A DNA stretch of 64,000 bases from Nectonema munidae (taxonomy: Eukaryota; Nematomorpha; Nectonematoida; Nectonematidae): positions 1-64,000 of the forward strand of contig JAUIRK010000408.1 of NCBI GenBank assembly GCA_030549495.1, read 5' to 3'. Below are positions 45,995-57,959 of the stretch, piece after piece. The number at the start of each line of letters is the position of its first letter. Position 1 is the stretch's first letter. Below the pieces are notes generated by a model, which was not told the origin of the DNA, made no database searches, and worked only from the letters and a program-made list of their open reading frames with translations. A program made the translations under genes and the position numbers.

Positions 45995-46128
45995 ACCTAT
46001 TACACATCTGTTTTCAGTGAATCTGTGTACGATTAGCAATAAAAAATATGTGAAGGTGTCTTCGAAGAAGAAAAATCAATTTATTTGGAAAATATTAAGA
46101 TTGTTAAGAAAAAAAGGCTTTGCTCGGG

Positions 46129-49100
46129 TTAAAACACAAAATTATTTCGTTTAATGATCAAGCTTAGCAAAGGATTGAAAGTAGCAAGTTCATCAAGAGT
46201 TGACAAGAAGAAGCAACAGGCGACATCTTCATAAACTCGAACGCTGTATACAGTCGTATTAGGCGTGTCACGATAGGATCCATGCTGAACATGTTCGGTA
46301 CAGAATACTCTTGTGTTTTTGCTATAAGGATATGTGATCTTCAACATTGGAATTCTGGTTTCCTCTTCAAGATAGTATTGCTTATCTATTATGTCTTCCT
46401 GTTCTAATTATATAAACTTTTTTTAATTACTTAGTGTTAGAGCAATCGTAAATACAAATGTTTACATATACATTTTTTTGACAATCTAGACAAGCTTTCA
46501 TATTTAGTTGGTTTAATGCACGTCTGACACAAAAAAAAATTAGACATGTATGTATACACCTAATACCTATACATTATAAAACAAAAATGTATGCGTCTCC
46601 ATAGAAATATATATAAAAAACGATAATACGTGGAGAGAGAAAAAACTCTCTCTTTTTTGACGAACACATTTAGAAGAAAACTGAATGCAGAAATAAAAAT
46701 ATTGACTTTCAGATTTTTTTATGAATACCTTGAAATAACATATATTTAAAACGTACATATTATCCTGGAGTCTTTCAAACGTATAGAGAAAATTTTTGAC
46801 GCCACTTTCATTTTTGGCTATGCTACATATTATAAAATATGATTAAATTGAAATTAACTTTAATTTCGCGAGAATATACATTTTTAGATTTTAGATATTT
46901 ACACTTCGCCTAAACATTTACTTCATGGTACGCGCATGAAGTTTCTTTGCACTTAAATTATTGTCATAAATCTGTTGCTATCGTTAAGGTTGATTTAAAA
47001 CCTCAACGATGTTCTCAGTATTTGATTGGACATCCAATCACAAAAAATTTTCACCCAAGTTTCACTAAATACAGGTATACTCAAATGTGTTAAAAAAAAG
47101 AAAATTGTTCTATTGAATTTTCTTGCATTTGTTTTCGCAAATAATTGAAACGCTGGAATTTAAGTTCGCGAATTTCGTTAAATACAATTCCCCGCCAAAA
47201 TTATTTACTTTATTTAAAATTTATGTTAGTCTTGTGCTAAAGTCTCTCATCGATGGCTTGGCAAAGCTTCGGAGACATTTTATATGCTGGAGAAGCGAGA
47301 GCCGACTTGTACGCTTGGTTTTTTAACAGGATATAACATTAGAACATCTAAAAGAGATTACTCGAGCCATCAAAAACACATATGTCCAATATTTTTTTCT
47401 ACAATGTATGGAAATCGATTTCAGGAAATGGAAAAATGTTTTCGTTGTGCAGATAATGATAAACTTGCTTAAAAAATGGCAATAACGTTGAAATATATGA
47501 AGGAAAAGATAAATGCTCTAACTAAAGAAGAACTCAATACACAAGCAGTTAAAAATGGTTTTTAGTTGCCCTAATCCAACTAAACATTCGTTTTATTTTG
47601 ATAAATTTTTACTTTTTTTATTTTTATAAATGAATTGTCAAAAAAAATATTAGAACAACAGAAACTGTAAAAGAAAACAGAACATGCAGATGTCTATTCC
47701 TAATAAAAAAAAATTCTAAATAAGGAAGAAGTATTATTTGAACATTTAGCAAGTGAACGTGTAGAAATAAGAAGATGGAAAGATTAGACTTTTGTGATAA
47801 ATTTTTTCAGCTTACATGTCAGAAATAGCAGCAAGAAATGGTATTGGCCTTTGATTAATAAACGTAAACATAAAAATTAACAAAAAAAAATTCGGTACTC
47901 TTGAGAAAATAAGTTATTTCGGGAAGGAATGTAATTAAAAAAAAAAGCCTTTCTTACTGATTTACGGATTGTGCACACACTCAAAAAATAGTTTAGAGAA
48001 CAACTGGCAAATCATAAGCGCCACACTAGATTGAGCCTGCACACTACTGATATATATATAGTGTCATTAATTTGTCACAAGTAAAAGCATAAGGAGTTAA
48101 CATTTTAACTAAACAACAAACTAACTAAGGAACAAAATAGCAAATCTTTGACTTGTTACTACTTTGATTTGCCACTTCTTAAAACATTTTAAGGAGTGAC
48201 AAACTTTGTTCGTCTTTTGAGTTGTCACTCCTTTGACGCGAGGGTTTGGAAAATTAACTAATTGATCAACTAAAAATTTATATAATTTAATTTTTTTTAA
48301 TTTATATTTTATTAAAAAAAAGTTATTTATAGATTTATTATAAAAATAGCTTTTTTATTGTAATAAAATCAAGAAATTTTGATGCTATATAAGTCAAAAA
48401 TTTGATTTTAATGGTGCAAATGTGTGGAAGCGAATTGTATCACAAAAATTGGGAAATTTTCTCTCTCGCTATAAAACAAATGAGTTGAATGAACAAATAA
48501 ATAAGGATAACATTTTGAGTGAAAGGAAAACCACTTTTGTTAGTCATTTTTTTCAAAATATGATCAAACTTTCTAAATAAAGAAAATTGATATTTTGAAT
48601 TGCATATTCAGTCAATAAAGTTGGTGTTTTTGAGAAAGAAAAATTGTTTGCTTTCATAAGTATACCGCTTTTACAAACAACTCGATAGAATTTTTATGTA
48701 TACTTTACCTATTTTAATTGGCTCAATTACGATGTGCGCTTCCTCTTCTGATATGATAGTTACATCTTCATCCATAGATTCAATGCCTTTTAACAATATA
48801 AGGGGATTTTCAACAACCTTCAAAATAACCAAAACTTTAAATCTTTTTCTTGAAGCCATTTCATATGTGTCCAACACTGAGATATCTGTCATTTTATTTG
48901 ATGTCACCCCATTAAATCTATTTGGACACTGGATGTAAACAAAAAAAGACAATTTATCGCCATGCAACATATAGTGCAAGTCTTTTTCCTCTACGCGATT
49001 GATTAATTCGCATTTTTCTGAAACAATGTTTTTTTATATATTCCATTATAATTGTAGGAAATTAAAAAATTTTCTTACGCAATTTATCCAAGTAAATCGT

Positions 49101-50683
49101 CTTTATGAGTAACAAATCGTTGTTAAATGCATAAAAAACTCTTTTTACGTTCAATTTTTTACTTGTTGGCGTAGGTTTACTTACTCTTAACGTTACAGAA
49201 AACGAAGGATTATCTTTTGTATTCTCCGTAGCAACTTGTTGAAAGTCAGCTTCTTCATCATCAATGTAGATTTTATTCCCTCTTATAGCATGACTCTTAC
49301 AATGAAAAGTAACGTCTAGGTTAAAACTATCCATGTCTTCAGGAATAGATACATATTCATTTTGATCTGTGCCATAGCAAATGTCTTAAATAATATAATC
49401 ATTATAAAAGTTAAAGATTATCTCTTTTAGTAAAAAATAGATTTAATCCCAGGAATCGTAGAATTTTTGTCGCAAATGAGTCAATTAATGTAGAGAATGA
49501 AATGAACAATATATTATAGATTCTAATGAGTTTTTTACTACTTTTTTTAAAGGGAAAAACACTTAGTATAATTTACATACGACAAATATTCCATTATATA
49601 GTATAAAAGAAGTCACAAAACGTTAAAAATTGTGTGTTAAACAATTTGTTAACAAAATTAGACATCCTTGTTTTATTATATTCCTATAAGGTTGATAACA
49701 TTAAAATGTAATAATGAATATTAAATTAAATAATCATACCATGTAATATATAACAAAAAATAATAATGTACTAGTTGAACAACTCAGTGGTATATAAATT
49801 TTCTTTCTGCAAACATGAATCAGGATTAAAGTACCTGATATATAGAGATTCCGTTATTTCTTCAAAATTTTTACAACTAATTTAATATTCACTTTTTAAT
49901 AATAAAATCTACAACATGAACTAGAAAGCAAGTGCTATTTTTTATCCCTTGATAAATACAATACAAAAAATGTCCAAATTCGTAAAACGAGCTTGAATAA
50001 TTTATAGCATGTTTATGCAAATGTTTTGTTTTTAAAAGATATTTGAGAAATATTTTCCCAGATTTTATTTTACAAAAGGTAAAGGTACCGTGGGTGTTTT
50101 CATCGAAAAGGCACAATTACGCCGCTTGTATAGAACTATGAGAAAGTAGGCTTGATGCGGGATCGAACCCAAAACCTTGACTTATCGAAACCCAGTACCT
50201 AACCAACCTTATTTTACAAAAGAGAATTGATCTTTTCTAAAATTCTTTTAAAATTTGCTATTCCTTTTTGAACCCACGGATTATATGGATTTTTAGTCTG
50301 GAAATTTCTTGAGTCTCTATTCTCAAGAAAAAATGAATGAGACTTGTAAAACATTACATTAATAAATGTTTCTATACTACGCAGTTAATGTTGCCATTAA
50401 CAAATTTGATAATAAACACAAATATTTTAATCTAAAAAACTTTTTACGTCAAAAAGAAGTTAGCTGATTTATTTTTTTTATAAAGAAATAATTTCTTTAC
50501 AATGCTGGCTAAACAACTTTTAATGAGATCAGTGAAAAATTTTCAAAGGAAAATCAGAACCTCTATATATACATTTTTAAACTTTTCATCACTAGTTTTT
50601 ATTTAGAATATGCAAAACTTACCTTTAAGTAAAGCAATGTTAGATGCTGTGAAGGAAAACAGGAGGAATAATATCTTGATCAT
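46129..50683 (-). CDS. Unrecognised secreted protein, four exons, 316 residues
   Basis: Coding exons are 50623-50683, 49079-49384, 48709-49017 and 46129-46403. The total is 951 bases, 316 residues plus stop. All three joins are phase 1 with donors GTAAGT, GTAAGA and GTAAAG and clear AG acceptors. Exon 1 encodes a hydrophobic signal peptide (MIKILFLLFSFTASNIALLK). The mature part has seven cysteines (in ICYGT, TFHCKS, QKCEL, IQCPN, VFCTE and VACCFF), one N-glycosylation site (NTT), an acidic patch (YIDDEEADF) and no other membrane segment. I recognise no domain. Intron 1 holds a SINE, intron 3 a piggyBac scrap. The product is probably exported; its role is unknown. More exons in the 2.3 kb intron 3 cannot be excluded, though phases already match. 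Confidence 0.7.
47240..47600 (+). mobile_element. piggyBac transposase scrap in intron 3
   Basis: Forward frames read LTGYNIRTSKRDYSSHQKHI, then MYGNRFQEMEKCFRCADNDK. These are the conserved blocks before the first catalytic Asp of piggyBac transposases. It is interrupted by stops and frame shifts and has no ends. Confidence 0.6.
50085..50205 (-). mobile_element. tRNA-like SINE in intron 1 of the secreted-protein gene
   Basis: On the minus strand: GGTTGGTTAGGTACTGGG, then TTTTGGGTTCGATCCCGCAT (B box GGTTCGATCCC), ATACAAGCGGCGTAATTGTG and GATGAAAACACCCACGGTAC. It shares this order with 18242-18365 and 57960-58110. Confidence 0.65.
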
Positions 50684-51166
50684 AGCTTCTGTCTAGGCTC
50701 AGGAGTTGTGAGACGATTTGTATATGGAAGTATGATGTATATGAAAATATATTCGTGCAATAAATATCCGAAGAAGTGGCTATTTGTTTGAATTAAACGA
50801 GATATTCCAGATGATGTGTAATAAAAAGAAGGAAATTATGTCTTAAGTAAACAAACGTCATTACATACTTAGTCTCCTTTTAAAATAGAATTAACTAGTA
50901 TGATATATGATGAGTGTCGTATTTAATCGTCTGGCTTCGTACGACATTTTCAAGATGATCGTTTTGCAAACATCGCCGAAAACACACGAATGATGTGCAC
51001 GTTTAGGTACCATGCTTTTAAATCAAAAATGTTTTAAGAAAAAATTCCCATTTTACCAAAGAAAAAAATAAAGATAAAGTCACTTGAAAGAAAAAGTGAA
51101 ATTCATTGATGCTTTTCAAAAATTCATAAAACAATGACATTTATTGGTGAAAAATAAAAACGTAAG
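50684..51166. other. Intergenic between the SDR gene end and the secreted-protein gene
   Basis: The two minus-strand genes are only 483 bases apart. This piece should carry the promoter of the secreted-protein gene and the 3' end of the SDR gene. TTTATT at 51140-51145 is an AATAAA signal on the minus strand, about 22 bases past the SDR stop. Confidence 0.5.
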
Positions 51167-54100
51167 TTAGAGCTCAATTTTAAAATCATTGAGATCTGCA
51201 AGTTCACAACTGAGATTCCAAAGCTTCTTGCCAAAATCGCCGTCATGTTTGCCTAGGTGTGCATTTGCTTCTTTGCAACCACCATAATACTTCCCACTTT
51301 CCATGTCTTCGCTAAGTGCGCAAAAAAGCGTAGTTTGACAGCCCTAAAAAGGCGAAAAAATTAAGTTTTTTTTCTACAAATTATTTAATACTAAAGTTCA
51401 CATATTTTCAATGAAAGACTTAAAAAAAATATGAAACTATATCGCATGGCCGAAAGATAAAAGTCGCAAACACACAAAAATAGAATAGAATTGAAGTCGC
51501 GATAAACACATTTATATATAGGACCAGGGATGCACTTATGAATGGCAGATTAATTTGGCTTAAAAAGTGAATACTTAAAAAAAAAATTCTGCATAAATTA
51601 TAAAAAAATCAATACATTGATAGAAAATGTTTATAGTAAACACATAATAGATCCTCCATCCCCCCAATACTTTCAAAAATATGCGATTCTTTATAAGATA
51701 TCCCCGAACAGTTTTAAGACAAAATCCACCTGCTGATAATCACCCATGGATAAACGCTGGAATATAAACAAACAGTGACAGCGGTAATTTAGTTATTTAT
51801 AAAAAAAAATTTTTATAGTAAAACAGCCCATTTAATCTTATTATTAAAATGGGTACGTGCGCTGATTTGAAAATATTTTGTATATTCAACAAAATTTCTT
51901 GAATATCAAAATTATTATAAATAAACTTTGTCCGGGCGAAAATTATCCCCTGTGTAATTTTGTACTCATGGGAGTCTCAGGGGGTAAAAGGGAAATTTAG
52001 TCCTGATAAATAACTGAAACTTCGCGTAGGCTCATTAGTAAAATCTTTTAGAATCACTCGAAAACTTTAGCAAAAACAAAGAAACACTTTATTTGAGTGA
52101 ACCTTTTTTAAAATTTATTGCAGGTAACCTATGCTGGAGTTAACAAAATAAAAAGTTTCAATTTTTGAAAATATATTTAAAGATGGCATTATTATAGTTA
52201 TTGATCATAAAATAGCTAAAAGAATAATGTGAACTTTTCTAACACTCAGAATAATATAACTTTTAGATATCAAAAATAGTTGTTATTCATTGTGTAATAT
52301 GGACAGGCACGTAAATAAGGGGAGGGGATGCAAAAACCCCACGATTTATTATTTGCCCCCCCCCCCCGGGAATACACTTACTTATAGACCACAAATAATA
52401 AAAATATAAGTCCCATCGTACTACTGTCTATTGAAGGAGCATGAGATGCAGAGCCCGCGCTACCTATTAAATTTTGGGGCATCCCCCCTCCCCACAACCA
52501 TTTCTCAATCTCCCCAGCTAATTTTCAAGCTCTCCTAAAAAAAATTTTCATTACTCTAAAAAAATATGACAAACATCTAGCATTCATGATAATTTCTTTC
52601 ATGAAAATGTAATCTGTATAGATATGGCTTGATAAATACATTATATGTTTTCTTTTCGCCTTGAAGCAGATTCAGGGCCCGCGCACCCTATTTATTTTGG
52701 GGGCTTGAGCCCCACCCACCCCCCCCCCCCTCCATTTTTGGCCTGCGCCCCCCCCCCCCCCCCCCATTTTTGACCTGAGCCCCCTCAGCCCCTCACCCCC
52801 ACTGAATTTTCCAAGCCTCTTCACTTAATTTTTCAAGCTTATATAAGTTTTAAATGAATTACATCCGATAAAGTGCGCTTGTGAAGAAGTCTTTTCTTTG
52901 TACATTGGTAGTTTCAATAAATATATTATAAAATTGTCTAGAGTATTTTTTGAGTATCAAGCTGCTCTAACAATAGGACTCAGTACTCCATCCTGTGAGA
53001 GAAGTTTTTCGACACTTAAAAGAGTTTTCGAATTTTTGAACTATTTCAATAAAAAGTCAAGAAGGCTGAATGTTTGACATGTAAATTGCTTTATTACTCT
53101 AAAAATGATATATTGTTAATAAAATGATTTTCTTCTTTCACTTTTGTTTTATCAGAGGACGACACGATTTTCCTGGCGAAAGATTTTTTGCTGATTCTAA
53201 CCAAGATTTAGTCGTAGAATTCAAATATGAATTCAGTTTTTTGCCATCACATCAGCTTTTTGAGATTTTCAAAAAATTTGCTTATGTTATATATATATAA
53301 ATAGAAAAGAATTGTATTTAATTTATTTAAATAAAGTCAAATGTAAGTTTATTTACAAGTGAAAAAATTATCATGCCAAAAATAAACAACAATGCAAAAT
53401 AACCATTATTTAAAGCGCTTTTTCTTAGCTGATCTCTGATATACAAGTTCTGGGTTGTCTATTCTTGAGTCCCATCGGCCCTGATAACGTTCTTCCATCG
53501 TTTTAATATCTTTATAAAAACGTTCCCCTTGTTCTTCACTAACATCTCCAAAATTTTCTGAAAACTTGTCCAAATGGCTATGCAAGTAATGAATCTTGAT
53601 GCTCATTCTACATCCAAGACCCCTAAAGCTGACAAGTAGCTCTTCAACAATTTCTTTATAGTTTTCAGCTTTCTTGTTTCCCAGAAAATTTTGCACGACG
53701 TTACAAAACGCAGTCCAAGCTCTTGCCTCTTCTTTAGTCATTGTTGCAAGGAAATGATGATCTTTCATCAACGTTCTAATTTGAGGTCCATCAAATATTC
53801 CGGCTTTTTTTTTCTTCTTCACTAAGTCCAGGAAATGCTGAACATATATAACTAAAGCATTGCCCATTGTGATCAAGAGCTTTTACGAACTGTTTCATCA
53901 CCCCAAATTTTATGTGTAAAGGAGGAAACACTATTCTATTTCTGTCAAGTAGAGGTTTATTGATCACATTTTTATCTCCTGGTGTTAAACGCTGTCTAAG
54001 TGGCCAATCTTTTTTCTTCCAATGTTCTTCAGTAGCTCTACTGTCCCAGTAGCATTGAAAACAAGGATATTTTGTGTATCCTCCTTGCTGGCCAAGAAGA

Positions 54101-56422
54101 AAGTTAATCATTTTGAGATCAATACGTATCAACCAACCATAAACTATCGATAAAAAGCCTCCAATCTTTTGAATCATATTCCGGTAGTCCCATAGAGAGT
54201 AGTAGCCCTTTTATATCGGTACAATAAACAAGCTGGTCATCTGAATGAAAGTACATACGCAGTTCTTTTACCCTGTTGCGATAAAACTAGACACTTGTAC
54301 CAGGTACTAGCATCCGTTTTTCTAGCAGTCTTGAAGCCGACAATTCAGCACACTTTTTTGACAGATATAGATCCCTAACCAGATCAGTTAACTCAGAATG
54401 GGTAAATAGAGATGGTTTTTCCCGATCTGTATCATATGTTTGAAAAATATCTGTCAGTTCCTCTTCAAAAGAGGAAGTTGAACTGAGATCTGTGTCGTAA
54501 ATCTTTTGAAGTTTAATGAATTTAGGCACAGGTATTTCTTCACTGTGTGGAACTGGCCGAATGGCTGAAGGAATACTTGGGTATTGCAAATACTGTTTAT
54601 TTTTCTTATTAAAACCTTTTACTTTGACAAGGCAGAAATAACAGTTATCCAAGTGACTAGTGGGTTGTCTCCAAACCACGGGCACACCAAACTTTAGTTT
54701 AACTTTGCTTCCTTGAGACCTTGACCAGACAAGGCTTGCACACTTTATGAGGAGCCTAACTTTTGTCTTGGTCTCCAAGTGGTACTTTAAAGTATGCCAG
54801 ATACACACTCTTATGAAAGTTCGTGATGTTGCGCCTTTGAGTATTCAAATTAGTTTCCACAGATATAGCAAAATATATCTCGATCATTTGAGCACTTTCC
54901 TAGCGATGTTGTGGCCATCATTAAATCATAAATTAGCAAGAATTATTAATACAATCTGTAAAAAGAAAAAACTTGTATATTTCAATATATATTCAAAAAT
55001 TCATATTGAAAAAATATATATTATCATGGCCTAAATACACTATTGCTTAACACATTTAGAAGTCAAAACTTTAAGATTTAAGAAAAAGGGTGCACCTATA
55101 CCACAAAAACGTGATGTGATAGAACAAATCAGACAGATTTGGATTCAGCACCCAAATATTAGTCTAAAACAGTTCTTAAAGCCCATGCCAGAAAATTTTT
55201 TTTTGTAGATCTGTGAATAGTTAATTATACTCCTCAATCCTCATCACCTTACTTTTATGACATTCTTTAGCTCTTGTTTCCGATGTTGATCGAATTTGCT
55301 TCTGAAAAGGGAAATTTTATAGTGTGTATTTTCATTATGTATAGTTTCAGCCCCTTTGAGCCCCCCCCCCCCCCCCCCCCATTTTGGTTAGCGCAGGCTC
55401 TGAGCAGATTAAGCGCCCCAATGAAGCCCCCCCCCCCCCCATTTTTGCTTAGCGCGGACACCGATGAGATGAGAGAATAGATTTCGGTAGCTTTGCTGAT
55501 GAGTTGAATAATTCAGTGAATTTTTGCACAAATATTTTATTGTATCGGTATTATCACGTGCGAACAAAATGTGCTAATGTCTCTCTCGTTCAATGGATCC
55601 CTATTTTTATTATAGTCCTCCACATTGGCGAATCCAAAGGGGCCGCCTAGCCCTAGGCCTCAAAAGAAGAAGAGGATGATGATAATCTTGACTTAAAAAA
55701 TTGATTTTTGTTGAAAAATGTTGACGGAGAAGATGATGACAGACAACGACTGAACTTTAAAAAACCAACAAAATTAATATTTCAAATTAGGCCCCCCTTC
55801 ACCTATAGACGATTTCTAGATCCACCGACAGGTGAACAATATTCTGGACATTCTGAAACCCTGGGCACTTAGAATAAACTTCCATATCTAGACAGTGTGA
55901 GAATTAATTTTTTTTAGGATTATTAAACTTAAAAAAATACGAAAAAGCAGTCAAAGGTTTACCAAATTTATATCTTTTAAGAACTACAAAATATAATTAT
56001 GAGTTTTGATATATACCTCAGTCAGGATGGCCGAGTGGTCTAAGGCGCTGCGTTCAGGTCGCAGTCTATTTATATAGGCGTGGGTTCGAATCCCACTTCT
56101 GACAAAAATTTTCGATTAATTTTTTGTACAAATAAATAAAAAACTTAAAAAAATTAGCTTCAAATAAAATAAATATTAAAAATCTCTTTAAAATGTATAT
56201 AAATTACTTCATATGGAGTCTTAAAAAATATTTTGCCAAATATGCTCCACAATTTGATGGGGAAAGAAGTAATAAGCGTTCTAGGCAAACTAGTGACAAT
56301 GATACCAGGATGAAGGGAACAAACAATAACATCTGTGTCTTTCAATTGCTCGGAGAGAACTTGTGTGAATAAAATATTGCCAAGCTTACTATTACAATAC
56401 GCTTTGTAGTACGAGTAGTTTT
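51167..56422 (-). CDS. Retinol dehydrogenase-like short-chain dehydrogenase, last two exons
   Basis: Exon 56208-56422 (71 codons) contains the catalytic YxxxK block AYCNSKLGNILFTQVLSEQL, then VIVCSLHPGIIVTSLPRTL and FGKIFFKTPYE. Donor GTAATT. A 4864-base phase 0 intron follows, then exon 51167-51343: GCQTTLFCALSEDMESGKYY, then KKLWNLSCEL and stop. The join PYE/GCQTT matches the FKTPEQGAQT region of RDH11-14 proteins. This is the C-terminal half of an NAD(P)-dependent oxidoreductase of the retinol dehydrogenase/WWOX-like SDR group; the real substrate may be a retinoid or another lipid alcohol. The exons with the nucleotide-binding TGxxxGIG motif were not found and probably lie beyond 64000 or were missed. 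AATAAA follows 22 bases after the stop. Confidence 0.85.
51344..52440. other. SDR intron, left part
   Basis: AT-rich intron sequence with no recognised element up to the hAT nest. A short C run lies at about 52365-52376. Confidence 0.45.
52673..55402. mobile_element. Inner hAT element, 2.7 kb, inserted in the outer one
   Basis: AGCAGATT is duplicated exactly at 52665-52672 and 55403-55410. Ends are CAGGGCCCGCGCACC and, in reverse, CAGAGCCTGCGCTAACC. At 52935-53070 a forward frame shows a hAT dimerisation block (LSTPSCERSFSTLKRVFEF), a leftover of its own transposase. The rest is occupied by a minus-strand gene of family A (53406-54808). Confidence 0.88.
53406..54808 (-). pseudogene. Repeated family A protein, almost complete but frameshifted
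   Basis: Minus-strand frames 54808-54287, 54290-54150 and 54177-53406 follow one another with few shifts. Blocks are LKFGVPVVWRQPTSHLDNCY, CYFC, ELTDLVRDLYLSKKCAELSA, LLLSMGLPEY, NFLLGQQGGYTKYPCFQCYW, PPLHIKFGVMKQFVKALD, FDGPQIRTLMKD, NFLGNKKAENYKE, IHYLHSHLDKF and SEEQGERFYKDIKTMEERYQ. I recall this arrangement from a large uncharacterised family present in many copies in invertebrate genomes. The CxxC in PCFQCYW may bind a metal. It is not the hAT transposase and runs opposite to the hAT remnant. It may be a passenger or an insertion. No ends of its own were found. Confidence 0.65.
55472..56020. other. SDR intron, middle part
   Basis: No gene. At 55628-55690 the text GGCCGCCTAGCCCTAGGCCT followed by GATGATGAT resembles the 3' part of the 5S-derived SINE (GGTTGCCTAGCCCCAGGGCT) and may be a SINE or LINE tail. 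Confidence 0.4.
56021..56103 (+). tRNA. tRNA-Leu, anticodon CAG
   Basis: 83 bases without CCA. Acceptor stem GTCAGGA pairs with TTCTGAC (one G-T). The A box reads TGGCCGAGTGG, the anticodon stem is CTGCG/CGCAG with loop TTCAGGT (CAG at 56055-56057). The long variable arm is typical of tRNA-Leu, and the T arm is GTGGG TTCGAAT CCCAC. Downstream is a short run of T (TTTT at about 56109), suitable as pol III terminator. There is no intron. It lies in the last intron of the SDR gene on the opposite strand. Confidence 0.95.
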
Positions 56423-57959
56423 CTGAAAAAAATAAAGCTTATTCAACTGAAAGCGAAGGGTGTTATAGAAAAAAACGAAATTAAACTTCATCAAGTCTTG
56501 TCGTCTCTAAAGCTCTATGTATGAAACCTTTTACAGCGAGTTTGTATAAAAAAAAATATGAAAAAAGGACAGCCAAAGCTACCGCTAAATTTGATTATTT
56601 AGTCAATAAATTAAAAAATATCAACAAGCACATTCATCGTCACGAATAAATTTAATTTTATCTTGAAATAAATGCTTTACGTTACTATTTTGTTATGATT
56701 ATGGGCGCACATCCTCAAAATTATTGGGGATTTTGCAATTTTCAAAATTAGTGGTCTGTAAATACTACGGGAGACCAAAAATTCAAACAATCCTTTAAGA
56801 TAGGAGTGTATTCAGCGCATACCTAAAGTCCTACATTTATAGACTACTTTATATTTTTTTTTACAAAATTGGTGAATTTAAATACTATACTTCCAGCAAA
56901 AAATTTTAATTAAATTTGCATATCGAATATGGTGCGCAGAAAAATTCCCCCAATTAAAAAGTAGGAAAAAACACCCCCATTAAAAATGCCCCAATTTAAA
57001 ATTAAGAAAAATGCTCCAACACAAAAAAAAATCAAAAAATTATTAATTAAAATTAAAAAAAAATTTTTTTTTTAAAAAGATATGTCAAATAAAGATTTTT
57101 TGTAAAAAAAAAGTTAACTTTTCATCTAAAACATTTAAAATTTTATTAAAGTAAACTAAAAAACTCAGCATACGACAATTTTTTAAATACAAAAAAAAAT
57201 TATAAAAAAGCAAATATTTTTGGACTTTGTGTGTATCAGAATACTTTCTAAATATAATTTGTTTTAACTGATTTTAAGAACACATTCCCACAAATCTGCA
57301 CCTTTGCTATTGTTTTCAAGAACTTTATAAAGAAAAAAACCCTATAGATTAAGAAATTTAGCATTTCAAAACGGTACCAAATAAAAATATTTATATAATT
57401 AAAAAAATCCTAAAAATCAAAAATTAGGGGCATTTTTTCCGGGTTCATTTTTACCTATAACCATCGAATATACATTAGTTTAAAAAAATCCAAAATTGTT
57501 AGGGGGTGGAATAGGTTTTTCATTTGAAAAATGAAGTAGTCTACCAGGCATATTATAGGAATCGATGAAAGAATATTTGATTCATAGAGAAAACAAATAA
57601 CTGAAGGTTGGATAGTTTTATATGAGTGAATGTAGTCTAAAGGCAAAGAGTCTACTAGATGTGATTGATTCAGGGGCAAGGGTATAAAATGAAGTTATAA
57701 TTGTGCAAACAAAAAATTAAGATAGCATTATTTCATTTTACTCAGCATCATTCAAAAATAGTTTAAAAGCTAAATTGATACAAGCTACAAAAATCTAATA
57801 ACTTAACATTTTGCAATGATTTGCCTTTTATAATAAATTTTAAGGAAAAAAAGTCTAACAGAAAAAGTTATAGAGCTTCAACAAAAACTAAAAAATTTTA
57901 GAGCATAACTTAAGTTTTTTGAAAACTAATTTGACGTACCCATACAGCATACTCTATGG
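56423..57959. other. AT-rich stretch upstream of the SDR exon
   Basis: No earlier SDR exon was recognised. A Lys-rich open piece at about 56545-56650 (TAKATAKFDYLVNKLKNINK) has no domain. C-rich words near 56945-57000 and 57430-57440 suggest a decayed MITE. Confidence 0.4.

Larger units (their letters stand above)
52449..55463. mobile_element. Outer hAT MITE, split by an inner hAT element
   Basis: ATGAGATG is duplicated at 52441-52448 and 55464-55471. Ends are CAGAGCCCGCGCTACC and, in reverse from the right, CGGTGTCCGCGCTAAGC. Without the inner element it would be about 280 bases, mostly C-rich. The matching 8-base duplication and end sequence place it in the hAT group. Confidence 0.85.

Noticed and set aside
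55267-55480. Gly-rich and Pro-rich frames on both strands
   Set aside because: Both are translations of C runs at the right end of the hAT nest.
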